Part shown: positions 53,956-62,843 of the stretch, in pieces | Numbering within the stretch: position 1 is the first letter of the stretch | How the letters are laid out: every line of letters starts with the position of its first letter | Position numbers and translations under genes: made by a program | The notes under the pieces: model-generated | Told to the model about the DNA's origin: nothing | Database searches by the model: none | Seen by the model: only the letters and a program-made list of their open reading frames with translations | Assembly: GCA_040766665.1 (NCBI GenBank) | Contig: JAXGQD010000001.1 | Coordinates: 431,935 to 495,934, forward strand | Direction of reading: 5' to 3' | Length of the DNA stretch: 64,000 nt | Source: JAXGQD01 sp040766665 | GTDB taxonomy: Bacteria > Bacillota > Clostridia > Saccharofermentanales > Fastidiosipilaceae

Positions 53956-54861
53956 ATGCGTATTTATCTAATTGGCATGGGTGTGTTGGGCTTGACCTTT
54001 GCTCAGTTTTTACAGCAGGCGCAAGACCCCTATCAATTTCGTATCATCGCCAATGAAAAAAGACAAAAGCATCTCCGCCCCGATCAGGTGAGCCTGAACG
54101 GAGTGGCGCAGTATTATAATTTTGTCAGCCCGGAGCAAGCTGAAGCGGCGGATCTGATTCTGATTGCCTGCAAGTCTTTTGCCCTGGAGTCTGTGCTTAG
54201 GGATATTCAAAAAGCAGTTCAGCCCGGAAGCATCATCATGTCGTGGCTCAACGGCATTTCCAGCGAGGAACGCATTGCCGAACGCTATCCCGAAGCGCGC
54301 ATCGTGTATGCGGTGGCGCAGGGCATGGACGGGGTACGAGACGGATATCACCTGAAATATCAGAACACAGGGCAGATTTGCTTTGGCAAAATGCCCGGCC
54401 AAGGTTCGGAAATTGACTCCGCCATTCAGGACGTCAAAACCCTGTTCGATGCGGTGGCTTTTCCCTATACCGTGGTGGACGATATGCAGCATCATCTTTG
54501 GGGCAAGTTCATGCTGAACTGCGGCCTCAACCAAACGGTGGCCTTTTTTAAAGGCAACTATGGTACCTGTCAGAGTGATCCGCAAGCCAAAGCTATGATG
54601 TTGGCCGCCTTCCGCGAGGTCATTGCGATTGCAGAAAAAGAAAATGTCAACTTAAGTGAAGACGATATCTCATATTGGGTAGGCGTACTCAATACCCTGA
54701 ATCCGGAAGGCATGCCGTCGATGCGCCAGGATCAGCGCGACGGGCGACCCATGGAGACGGAACTTTTTGCCGGAACGGTGCTGAAACTGGCTGAGAAACA
54801 TGTATTGGATGCCCCTGTGAACGCCAAATTCTACGAGCATTTGACGTGTGCTAAGTCTTAG
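53956..54861 (+). CDS. Ketopantoate reductase family (ApbA/PanE-like) protein
   Basis: The 301-residue protein has an N-terminal Rossmann motif (IYLIGMGVLGLTFAQFL), ADLILIACKSF, WLNGISSEERIAERY and a C-terminal helical domain with LWGKFMLNCGLNQTVAFF, where the Lys and Asn correspond to catalytic residues of PanE. The family reduces 2-oxo acids such as ketopantoate with NADPH. Without other pantothenate genes nearby the substrate is open. GGGAGGGAG precedes the ATG at 53956. Its 3' end overlaps azlD by four bases on the opposite strand. Confidence 0.85.
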   Translation: MRIYLIGMGVLGLTFAQFLQQAQDPYQFRIIANEKRQKHLRPDQVSLNGVAQYYNFVSPEQAEAADLILIACKSFALESVLRDIQKAVQPGSIIMSWLNGISSEERIAERYPEARIVYAVAQGMDGVRDGYHLKYQNTGQICFGKMPGQGSEIDSAIQDVKTLFDAVAFPYTVVDDMQHHLWGKFMLNCGLNQTVAFFKGNYGTCQSDPQAKAMMLAAFREVIAIAEKENVNLSEDDISYWVGVLNTLNPEGMPSMRQDQRDGRPMETELFAGTVLKLAEKHVLDAPVNAKFYEHLTCAKS

Positions 54862-55169
54862 AACGGCAAAACGGCGATGGCTTCGGCCAGCCACACGACG
54901 ATGACGGCACCGATTGAAACGGTCATTAATGATTTTTCCTTGTAACTGAGTAAAAAGGCAGCCACTAAACCGGCGAGCGCCGAGACCCAATGGCGCGTCG
55001 ACATAAAGATGGCCGGAATGGTCATGGCGCTTAAAACGGCGTAGGGCACGTATTCCAGAAAAGAGCGAATCCACAGACTCTTAATCGGTTTGCGGAAAAA
55101 GACCAGCGGAAACGCGCGCGGAATGTAGGTAACAGCGATCATGATGAGCAGGCAAAGCCCTAAGTCCAT
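54858..55169 (-). CDS. azlD: AzlD-type branched-chain amino acid exporter subunit
   Basis: The 103-residue protein has four hydrophobic segments and the AzlD motif TYIPRAFPLVFF near the N-terminus. With AzlC it forms an exporter for branched-chain amino acids or analogues. Its ATG overlaps the azlC stop (TAATG), with GAGAGGTGAG upstream. The longer open frame upstream is the shadow of azlC. Confidence 0.9.
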   Translation of the reverse strand: MDLGLCLLIMIAVTYIPRAFPLVFFRKPIKSLWIRSFLEYVPYAVLSAMTIPAIFMSTRHWVSALAGLVAAFLLSYKEKSLMTVSIGAVIVVWLAEAIAVLPF

Positions 55170-55933
55170 TATTCGCTCACCTCTCTCTCGTCTGCTTGCT
55201 CGATATGCTCTTCTTTGATAGGGAAAAACGTCGCGCCTGCAGCCGCCGCAAAGACGGTGCTGATGATGATTTTCCAACCGCTGGGGAGGGCAGAAAACAA
55301 GGGAAGTAAATAAAGTAACGCACTGACCCCAGCTGCCATTAAGACAATGATGCGTAGAACTTTGTGTTTCTTAGCCGGAGGTACAACGATGGCGATAAAC
55401 ATGGCATAGAGCAGGATACCGAAAGCGCCCTGGACGGATTTGGGCAGGAAGGAACCCAGTAAGGCTCCGACGCTTGTGCCACCTGTCCAGCCGCAAATGG
55501 GCAGTATCATCAGACCCATAAAGTAGCGGAAACCAACGTCGGTCTTACGGATCGCCACGGCAAAAATCTCATCCGTGATACCAAAACTCATCATCAGGCG
55601 CTGCAATGTTTTAACCCGTGGAGAGACGCGCTGTGAAAGCGAGAGTGACATGAGAATATAGCGCAAGTTGACAAGGAGCACCGTAAAGGCCAGTTCCAGA
55701 TATCCGCCTTTGGCCAAGATGACACTGATACCGGCAAACTGACCGGAAGAAGTGAGATTGGTCAGCGAAACAAGAATGGCAAAAAGCGGCGAAAGGCCGC
55801 CACTGACCGTGTAGAGCCCGAAGGCAATGGATATCGTAAAGTAACCCAGGCCAATAGCTAAACCATCTCGTAAGCCCACTCTGAAAGCTGACTCACTATC
55901 CTCATAGGCAAATTCCGAAGCGTTCTGACTCAT
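55169..55933 (-). CDS. azlC: AzlC-type branched-chain amino acid permease
   Basis: The 254-residue protein has six to seven membrane helices. GLAIGLGYFTISIAFGLY, SSGQFAGISVILA and LVNLRYILMSLSLSQR are the AzlC signature. Its ATG overlaps the TGA of the glycosyltransferase gene (ATGA), so the three genes are a tightly coupled operon. It probably exports branched-chain amino acids together with AzlD. Confidence 0.93.
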   Translation of the reverse strand: MSQNASEFAYEDSESAFRVGLRDGLAIGLGYFTISIAFGLYTVSGGLSPLFAILVSLTNLTSSGQFAGISVILAKGGYLELAFTVLLVNLRYILMSLSLSQRVSPRVKTLQRLMMSFGITDEIFAVAIRKTDVGFRYFMGLMILPICGWTGGTSVGALLGSFLPKSVQGAFGILLYAMFIAIVVPPAKKHKVLRIIVLMAAGVSALLYLLPLFSALPSGWKIIISTVFAAAAGATFFPIKEEHIEQADEREVSE

Positions 55934-57099
55934 GCCTTATGCTTGACCTGCGCTTCCTGCAGGGTTTTCTTATAGAGGGTAGCCACCTGTTCGCCAAAAC
56001 TTTCAGCAGAAAATTTGGCCAGGGCATCGCGCCTGGCATTGGCTGCCATCTCCGCGCGTCGACCGGCATCCGCACGGAATGCTGCCAGGTGCTCTTTGAA
56101 TTCAGCTTCCTGTAAATATTGCCAACCGTTTTCATCATTTATGATGACGCCTTCAAGACAGGCGTCTTCCTTACAGAGGGCAGGCAAGCCTGCAGCTAAG
56201 GCTTCAATATATGTGAGGCCCTGCGTTTCACTCTGGGAGGCAGAGACAAAGAGGTCGGCTAAGGCATAGTAAATCGGGACGTCTGTCGGCTTAATCATCC
56301 CGGCAAAACGCACCCGTTCTGTTATCCCCAATTTTGCCGTGTGGTTATCCAAAGTCTTTAAGTAGGGCCCTCCGCCAACAATCAAAAAAATCAGCTGATC
56401 ATCCGCCAGGTCTTTGACGAACTGCAGGATTTCTTCAACATTTTTCTCCTTGGCCAGCCGACCGAGGTAGAGTAAGACAGTTTTTGAAGCGTCAATCTGT
56501 AAATCGTCTTTGATTTGTGCGAGCTTATCCGGATCTTGTGAGGCGGTAAACTGTTCCAACTCAATACCGGTTGGGACGACTTCAACGGGGACACGTACCC
56601 TGTAGGAATCGAGCATACGGCTCACTTTGGCGGTCGGTGCAATGACCCTTTGCGTGCGCTTCAGGATAAAGCGGGAGAGACCTACAGCGATACTTTTGCC
56701 AATCTTCTTATTGGGGAAAAAGTAATGCGTATAGTCTTCGTAAACCGTGTGATACGTGTGGATGAGCGGGGCTTTACAGACTTTGCCGATATGCCGGGCC
56801 ATAAGGAAGGTTGAAAACTCGGCTTGGGTGTGGATAATGTCCGGACACCAATTGATGAGCTCCTTAATCAGGCGATTACGCGGTGCCAAAGTGAGGCGGG
56901 CATTTGGATAAACCCAGGAAGCGTTCATGGACGCAATATAACTGACATGCCCTTCGCGATAGCTGTGACGATTGGGTGAAAGCGTCAGTACACGCACTTC
57001 GTGGCCAAGCTTGAGCAACTCTTTCTCGAGATTGAGAATCGATGTCACCACGCCGTTGATGACCGGGGCATACCATTCGCTCGTGATCAGAACCTTCAT
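55930..57099 (-). CDS. Glycosyltransferase family 4, diglucosyl/glucosyl-diacylglycerol-synthase-like
   Basis: The 389-residue GT-B enzyme has the N-terminal SEWYAPVINGVVTSILNLEKEL, THTYHTVYEDY-like IHTYHTVYEDYTHYF, the PTGIELEQF linker, LLYLGRLAKEKNVEEIL and the sugar-donor motif SETQGLTYIEALAAGLPAL (EX7E type). This most resembles bacterial enzymes that add glucose from UDP-glucose to diacylglycerol, making membrane glycolipids or lipoteichoic acid anchors. The ATG at 57099 has AAGGA eight bases upstream. It heads the operon with azlC and azlD. Confidence 0.88.
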   Translation of the reverse strand: MKVLITSEWYAPVINGVVTSILNLEKELLKLGHEVRVLTLSPNRHSYREGHVSYIASMNASWVYPNARLTLAPRNRLIKELINWCPDIIHTQAEFSTFLMARHIGKVCKAPLIHTYHTVYEDYTHYFFPNKKIGKSIAVGLSRFILKRTQRVIAPTAKVSRMLDSYRVRVPVEVVPTGIELEQFTASQDPDKLAQIKDDLQIDASKTVLLYLGRLAKEKNVEEILQFVKDLADDQLIFLIVGGGPYLKTLDNHTAKLGITERVRFAGMIKPTDVPIYYALADLFVSASQSETQGLTYIEALAAGLPALCKEDACLEGVIINDENGWQYLQEAEFKEHLAAFRADAGRRAEMAANARRDALAKFSAESFGEQVATLYKKTLQEAQVKHKA

Positions 57100-57256
57100 T
57101 GTCACATTCCTTTATTTCGCCATTTTATTGCGGGCAAAAGCAGCCGCTTTTCAGCTACACAGCATAGCAGATTTCCCGCCCAGCGTCACAGCATTCATTG
57201 GCCTGCCGCTGTAAGAGGTGTAAAATGAGCTAAATTATAGCTCTCAAGGAGATTTT

Positions 57257-59104
57257 ATGGCTTTATTAAAAAGAAATGAGGTGCCAACTGAACTCTGCTG
57301 GGACCTGGCCTATTTGTTTGCAACGACTCAAGATTATGAACAGAGCTTGGCAGAAGCTGAGCGTAAGACAGCAGCTTTTGTCCGGTGTTACCTGGGGAAA
57401 ATCTCAACGTGCAACGATACAAGATTTTTAGCTGAGGCGATTCAGGCGTATGAAGAAATTCTGATTATTCTGGACCGCTGCGGTAACTACGCTAGTTTGG
57501 CTGTCACGGTCGATTACGGAAACCAGGAGAACGGCGAACGCGAGCTGCGCTTTGGGAATACAGCAGCAGAACTGGGCGCGCAGCTAAGCTTTTTTGATTC
57601 CGAAATCAAGCAAGTGTCGGCAGAGCTACTGGAAGCTTTGATCGTGGAACAGCCTGCTTATCAGGCTTACTTAGAAAAGCTGATTGAAGAGATTCCGCAT
57701 ACCCTTGTACCTGAATCTGAGAAGCTCCTGGCTGAGTTTGCACCGATTTTTAACTTACCTGAAAATGCCTATCAACAGAGTAAATTGGCAGATATGCAAT
57801 TTGATTCATTTCTTGTGGATGGTAAAGAATACCCCATGAGTTTTGTGCTCTACGAAAATGAGTACTGCCACAGCACGAATACGTCTGTGAGAAGGGCGGC
57901 TTTTGCCAGCTTTTCGAAGGGCTTGCGCGCCTATGAAAATACGATAGGAACACTGTACTCCGCCCGTGTCCAAGCGGAGAAGACAGAGTCTAAACTACGT
58001 GGCTACAGTTCAGTGATTGAGATGTTACTGGCAAAGCAGCAGGTGAGTGAAGAACTCTACAATCGCCAAATCGATCTGATTATGACGGAGCTTGCTCCAC
58101 ATATGCGGCGCTTTGCCAAACTGCTGCAACGTTATTATCAGTTAGATGAAATGCGCTACTCCGATTTGAAAGTCATATTGGACCCGCTATATTCGCCCAA
58201 GACGGATATTCCTTCTGCCAAAGAACATATTAAAGCTGCTTTAAGTGTGCTGGGTTCCGAGTACAGCTCCCTGATTGAGCGTGCCTTGCACGAACGGCGT
58301 ATTGACTATGCCATGAACGAAGGGAAATCAACCGGAGGCTTTTGTGCGACGCCCTATCAAAAAGGCTGCTTTATTCTGCTCAATTGGGCGGGAGAACTGA
58401 GTGAAGTCTTTACCTTGGCGCACGAATTGGGTCATCTGGCGCATTTTGATTTATCCCAAGAAACCCAGCGCTTTTTAAATAGCGAATGCTCACTCTACCT
58501 CGTCGAAGCCCCTTCCACCTGTAATGAATTGCTTCTGAGCGATTACTTCTTGCGACTGAAATCCGATGATGCACGCTTCCGTCGTTGGGTCCTGGCTTCA
58601 ATGGTGGCGAATACTTATTATCATAACTTCGTCACACACTTGCTCGAGGCTGCCTATCAAAGGGAAGTCTACCGTGCGGTCGATGCGGGAGAAGCCTTAC
58701 AAGCTGATGATTTTTCTGCCCTCTTTAAAGAAGTACTGGAACAGTTCTGGGGTGACAGTGTGATTTTAGACGAAGGGGCAGAACTGACCTGGATGCGGCA
58801 ACCCCACTATTACAGCGGCCTCTATCCTTATACCTACAGTGCTGGACTAACGATTTCGACGGCTGTCAGTCGTCGCATCGCCGCAGAAGGGCAAAACGCT
58901 GTCGCCGATTGGCTGGCCTGCCTGCGTGCCGGTGGCAGCCTGCGACCCCTGGATTTTGCCAAACGTGCCGGTGTCTCTATCGATACCGATGCCGCTCTAC
59001 GTGAGACGATTGCTTATATTGGCTCGATGATTGAGCAAATCGAAGGGCTTCTGCCCGCTGATGAAAACTACGCATTGCATTTCGCAGCAGAGGAAATCAA
59101 GTGA
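57257..59104 (+). CDS. pepF: Oligoendopeptidase F (M3 metallopeptidase)
   Basis: The 615-residue cytoplasmic zinc peptidase has the HExxH motif H389-E390-L-G-H393 in FTLAHELGHLAHF, with the third ligand in the downstream ESxx-type region (LVEAPSTCNELL), and the PHYYSGLYPYTYSAGL substrate-binding segment. It degrades short peptides. Length matches PepF (about 600). CAAGGAG precedes the ATG. Its stop overlaps the start of the following methyltransferase gene. Confidence 0.94.
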   Translation: MALLKRNEVPTELCWDLAYLFATTQDYEQSLAEAERKTAAFVRCYLGKISTCNDTRFLAEAIQAYEEILIILDRCGNYASLAVTVDYGNQENGERELRFGNTAAELGAQLSFFDSEIKQVSAELLEALIVEQPAYQAYLEKLIEEIPHTLVPESEKLLAEFAPIFNLPENAYQQSKLADMQFDSFLVDGKEYPMSFVLYENEYCHSTNTSVRRAAFASFSKGLRAYENTIGTLYSARVQAEKTESKLRGYSSVIEMLLAKQQVSEELYNRQIDLIMTELAPHMRRFAKLLQRYYQLDEMRYSDLKVILDPLYSPKTDIPSAKEHIKAALSVLGSEYSSLIERALHERRIDYAMNEGKSTGGFCATPYQKGCFILLNWAGELSEVFTLAHELGHLAHFDLSQETQRFLNSECSLYLVEAPSTCNELLLSDYFLRLKSDDARFRRWVLASMVANTYYHNFVTHLLEAAYQREVYRAVDAGEALQADDFSALFKEVLEQFWGDSVILDEGAELTWMRQPHYYSGLYPYTYSAGLTISTAVSRRIAAEGQNAVADWLACLRAGGSLRPLDFAKRAGVSIDTDAALRETIAYIGSMIEQIEGLLPADENYALHFAAEEIK

Positions 59105-60543
59105 GCCGCAGGGCAAAGGTAAATATGGAAGTTGTCACCTGTCGCGGCTTAAACAAAGCCGGGCAGGGTGTGGGAAGCTTGGCGGATGGCTTGACGGTTT
59201 TCGTGGATGGATTGATTCCCGGAGAAAATGCAGAAGTCCGTATTACAACACGCAAAAAATCCTATGCGGTAGGGCAGATTGCGCATCTTATTGACGAGTC
59301 CTTCGAGCGAGTCGAGCCGTTCTGCGCCGTCTTTCCGCGCTGCGGCGGTTGCAGTTTGCAACATATCGATTATGAAGCACAGTTGCGCTATAAAGCCGAT
59401 CAGGTCAGAGAGGCTTTTATCCGCATCGGTGGATTTTCCGAGCTAGAGATTCAAGCTTTGCTTCCCAGCGGATCTATGGCAAAAGCCAGCCCCTCGACCC
59501 GCCACTATCGCGCTAAATCTCAGATGCCTGTGGGTGGAAATGCGTCAGATCCACAAATCGGTTTCTACGAGAGTGGAACACATCGTATTGTTGATAGTGA
59601 TTGCTGCCCCATACAAGACCGCTCTGCTGATTTGGTACGGCTGGTTTTACGCAAAGTGTTAAAGGAACACCCAATTTCTTTTTATGATGAAGCCAGTGGT
59701 GAAGGATTGTTGCGTCATTTGGTTGTGCGGTCCGGTAAAGCGACTAAGAATGTCATGCTCATCTTAGTAATGAATATAGGGCAAAAACAGTTCGAGAACT
59801 TGAGTGAATCTGATGATTTAAGTCTTTTTATTGAAGCGTTCCATGTAGTAGTTAATGATGTATTGAAGTCAGGTGGATATAATCTATCTGCGATTTACAT
59901 TAACCATCACACAGCCAAAAATAATCTGATTATGAGCTATGACTTCTCAGAAGTGTTTAAGAATCATGAGCTCCGCGAAGAGATAAACGGACTGACTTAT
60001 CTCATCTCTCCAGGAGCCTTCTTTCAAGTGAATCCGGAGCAAACTGAAGTGCTATACGAAGCCGCTGTGGTCGCTGCAGGAATTGACGAAAGCAGTCGGG
60101 TTTTCGACTTATACTGCGGTACCGGAAGCATCAGCCTGCAACTGGCGAAAAAAGCTGCATCAGTTAAAGGCTGCGAAATCGTCGCTGCAGCTATTGAAGA
60201 TGCGAAGGCCAATGCGGAACTGAATGGTCTTGGTAATGTAGAGTTTGTCAGCGGTAAAGCCGAATTGTTGGTGCCACAATGGGTGAGTCAGGGTGAGAAG
60301 GCGGATGTCATTGTTTTGGATCCCCCGCGCAAGGGTATTGAGGCGAGTTTGGTGCAGACATTGCGTGAATCAGGCGCTCAACGTATTGTCTACGTTTCCT
60401 GTGACCCGGCTACATTAGCACGTGATTGTAAGTTGATTTGCGCTGAAGGGCTGTATGAGCTAAAAAGCATCGAGGCGTTTGATATGTTTCCCCATACGAT
60501 GCACGTTGAGACGGTTGTCTTGATAACAAGAGTAAAAGATTGA
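59101..60543 (+). CDS. 23S rRNA/tRNA (uracil-5)-methyltransferase, RlmD/TrmA family
   Basis: The 480-residue protein uses SAM to methylate uridine at C5 in rRNA or tRNA. A TRAM domain (residues about 10-70) is followed by the [4Fe-4S] ligands in FCAVFPRCGGCSLQH plus a later Cys, the SAM motif VFDLYCGTGSISLQLA, VIVLDPPRKG and the nucleophile Cys in YVSCDPATLARDC. The GTG start overlaps the pepF stop (GTGA); an ATG at 59125 is an alternative. Paralogues RlmD, RlmCD and TrmA cannot be separated here. Confidence 0.93.
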   Translation: MSRRAKVNMEVVTCRGLNKAGQGVGSLADGLTVFVDGLIPGENAEVRITTRKKSYAVGQIAHLIDESFERVEPFCAVFPRCGGCSLQHIDYEAQLRYKADQVREAFIRIGGFSELEIQALLPSGSMAKASPSTRHYRAKSQMPVGGNASDPQIGFYESGTHRIVDSDCCPIQDRSADLVRLVLRKVLKEHPISFYDEASGEGLLRHLVVRSGKATKNVMLILVMNIGQKQFENLSESDDLSLFIEAFHVVVNDVLKSGGYNLSAIYINHHTAKNNLIMSYDFSEVFKNHELREEINGLTYLISPGAFFQVNPEQTEVLYEAAVVAAGIDESSRVFDLYCGTGSISLQLAKKAASVKGCEIVAAAIEDAKANAELNGLGNVEFVSGKAELLVPQWVSQGEKADVIVLDPPRKGIEASLVQTLRESGAQRIVYVSCDPATLARDCKLICAEGLYELKSIEAFDMFPHTMHVETVVLITRVKD

Positions 60544-60552
60544 GAGAGCTGA

Positions 60553-60575
60553 AAACCCTTATATATCAAGGGTTT
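60553..60575 (+). terminator. Hairpin after the methyltransferase gene
   Basis: AAACCCTT and AAGGGTTT form an 8-bp stem with a seven-base loop, ten bases after the stop. There is no clear T run, so termination is uncertain. Confidence 0.4.
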
Positions 60576-60665
60576 AAGCAGATATGGGTATGAAATACAC
60601 CAGGCGAAAAACATGAAAATATTGCGTCGCGGAAACAAGTCCATAAAGGCACTTTTTGATAGTCA

Positions 60666-60783
60666 AGTGGTCAGGTTAGATGTCATAGCCCCGCGAGTGG
60701 TCGGGTTAGATGTCAGGGGTCGCGAGTGGACAGGTTAGATGTTTTTTCGGATTTTTTTGAGGTTGTGTGGTCGGGTTGGATGT
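60666..60783. repeat. Four direct repeats resembling transposon ends
   Basis: The motif GTGG(T/A)C(A/G)GGTT(A/G)GATGT occurs at about 60667, 60697, 60726 and 60767, two copies preceded by CGCGA. Multiple short repeats of this kind recall IS21-family ends; no transposase gene is present in the window. The array marks the left edge of the AT-rich cyclase cassette. Confidence 0.6.
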
Positions 60784-60813
60784 AAGAGCTATATAGAAAG
60801 GGGGTTTCAATAA

Positions 60814-62241
60814 GTGGATAAAACTCATTTATCAAAGTCTGAATTTGATTTAGCAAATAATGCGCTTGAGGGTATACTGGGTGAACCTGTAGAAAATATA
60901 GACTTGACCGACACAGTGCCTCCTTTGGCTGATGTATCTGATTCCAATAAGGTATTCAAAGGAAAGCTGTCTATTCTTTTTGTTGATATGAGAAAATCCA
61001 CCGATTTAACCGACGAATTAAAAGCTAAAAAGATTGTCAAGGTTTATCGTGCGTTTATCCGAATGATTATTCAAGCAATTCGTTATTCTGGCGGTTATAC
61101 ACGACAGTTTGCCGGTGATGGGATTATGGGAGTATTTCAAGACAGCACAGAAAATGAGAAAACCATACTTTCATCTCAGAAGGCGGTTACCGCTGCACGA
61201 TATATACATACACTGGTTGATTATTGTTTAAATCCAGCTTTGAAAAAGCACCTAACTGACGTTTGCGTTGCTTGCGGTATCGGTATTTGTACGGGTACCA
61301 TTATGATTACCAAAGTAGGTATGCGTGGCAAAGAAGCTGATGATGCAGAAGAAAACGAAACCGGCATTGTTTGGGTTGGTTCAACCACCAATTACGCAAA
61401 TCGCCATTGTGGATTGGCTAATCCACGTGAGATTTTTATAGATGAACGCACGTATGAAAGTGTTGAAGAAAAGGAGCTATGGAGTAAAAGTAGCCGCACT
61501 AAAGGAAGTAAAATCTTTACTGGATATACTGTAACCGACTATTATTTGGTACTGCAGGAAGGAATCACACAGGAAGCTGTAAAAGCTGAAGAACAATCGA
61601 ATCCTGAGATCAATTTTATACAAAACATTTTTGACGAGACACAAGAAAGAGCCTTGTTACTTGTTGACGAAATAAGCAAAAAATCTGCTGAATTAGCAAT
61701 TGCGTTAAAAAATGTAAAGATGCGAGAAGACCAAGTATCAATTCGTGAAAACAATGCTACTAAAGAATATAACCGATTACAGCAATGGAAGAGGCAGTTA
61801 GACTCTAAACAAGTTGATGTTGACAGAAAAGAAGAAAAAAACAAAAAAGATGAATATAACATATACATACAATTGTTCAAGACTGTCCACTGTAAAAGAG
61901 GATTAGCTATTGCGTTGGGCAAAGACTTCTGGGAAGAGAAACTTAAACTTCTAATCTTATGCGGAAGCTATTTTGGTAAAAGTGAGAAAGAAGTAAAAAG
62001 CGAGATTTGCTATGCATTGGTTGATTTATATCAAAATTTGGATGAATACGATTTGGCATATGATGCTCTCTGTATTCAAGCAGAAACACATCCGTGGATT
62101 CATGCTTTTACAGTAGAAAATATTTTATCAAAGACATATTTACGGACACAGCTTAAAAGCACGATTGAAAATAGATTGAATACTGCGCTTAAACCGGATA
62201 TTAGAGAATCTCTTCAGGAGTGTTTGTCGAAAATCAAATAA
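60814..62241 (+). CDS. Class III nucleotidyl cyclase with coiled-coil and C-terminal extension
   Basis: The 475-residue protein begins with a GTG after AAAGGGGG. Residues about 50-245 form an adenylate/guanylate cyclase domain: metal-binding D58 in ILFVDMRKSTDLTD and D102 in FAGDGIMGVF, and N193/R197 in the N-x3-R motif that stabilises the transition state. Residues about 275-350 are charged and heptad-like, probably a coiled coil, followed by an unrecognised helical C-terminus of about 120 residues. It is the first gene of a three-gene AT-rich operon with a PycTM-like effector and a second cyclase. Its role, whether making a second signal, sensing phage or pairing with the other cyclase, is unknown. 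Confidence 0.75.
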   Translation: MDKTHLSKSEFDLANNALEGILGEPVENIDLTDTVPPLADVSDSNKVFKGKLSILFVDMRKSTDLTDELKAKKIVKVYRAFIRMIIQAIRYSGGYTRQFAGDGIMGVFQDSTENEKTILSSQKAVTAARYIHTLVDYCLNPALKKHLTDVCVACGIGICTGTIMITKVGMRGKEADDAEENETGIVWVGSTTNYANRHCGLANPREIFIDERTYESVEEKELWSKSSRTKGSKIFTGYTVTDYYLVLQEGITQEAVKAEEQSNPEINFIQNIFDETQERALLLVDEISKKSAELAIALKNVKMREDQVSIRENNATKEYNRLQQWKRQLDSKQVDVDRKEEKNKKDEYNIYIQLFKTVHCKRGLAIALGKDFWEEKLKLLILCGSYFGKSEKEVKSEICYALVDLYQNLDEYDLAYDALCIQAETHPWIHAFTVENILSKTYLRTQLKSTIENRLNTALKPDIRESLQECLSKIK

Positions 62242-62254
62242 GAGAGGTAACAAA

Positions 62255-62812
62255 ATGGAATCAAAACGAACTCGAGAAGAACTTATCGATATTCTTAACC
62301 GAAATACCACATGGATCGAAAACTGCGACTCAAAAGCATCTATTATTTTAAGTGGAATAGGCGTTGTTATTGGAATTCTATTAGCAACAGATTATGTGGC
62401 AAAATTTCAAGAAATTTATACATATATGATAGATCAAGCTGGATTCTGGTCAATGATTTACTTGGTCCTATCTGCCATATCTATTATTGGTATTTTAATA
62501 GGTTGTTTTTCATTAATTCAAGTCTTAATTGCCAGAATAGACCCAAACGAATTTACCGATAAAGGTATTCAACCGGAATCACTTATTTACTTTTCGTCAA
62601 TTGCGAAATTTAAAACACTTTCTGCATACAGACAAAAACTTGAGAAATGCGATTCGGAAAAAATGAATGATGACCTCATTTCTCAGATATATATTTGTTC
62701 ATTGATATGTGACAAGAAGTTCAGACATTATAAGTTGGGCTTATTCATATCATTAGTGGGTTTCGCACTATTTATAACATTAGCAGTCGTTGGACTTGCA
62801 ATATCAAAGTGA
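62255..62812 (+). CDS. pycTM: Pycsar effector PycTM-like membrane protein
   Basis: The 185-residue protein has hydrophobic segments at about 27-46, 66-95 and 162-183. The N-terminal NTTWIENCDSKASIILSGIG, the middle ESLIYFSSIAKF and the late LISQIYICSLICDKKFRHYKLG match the Pycsar effector domain (DUF5706), in which a cyclic pyrimidine nucleotide triggers membrane damage and abortive infection. AGAGAGGTAAC precedes the ATG, 13 bases after the first cyclase. The assignment rests on motif recall and the presence of adjacent cyclases. Confidence 0.82.
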   Translation: MESKRTREELIDILNRNTTWIENCDSKASIILSGIGVVIGILLATDYVAKFQEIYTYMIDQAGFWSMIYLVLSAISIIGILIGCFSLIQVLIARIDPNEFTDKGIQPESLIYFSSIAKFKTLSAYRQKLEKCDSEKMNDDLISQIYICSLICDKKFRHYKLGLFISLVGFALFITLAVVGLAISK

Positions 62813-62843
62813 CCCACGTCATTTTTTATAGGAGGGTATAGAC

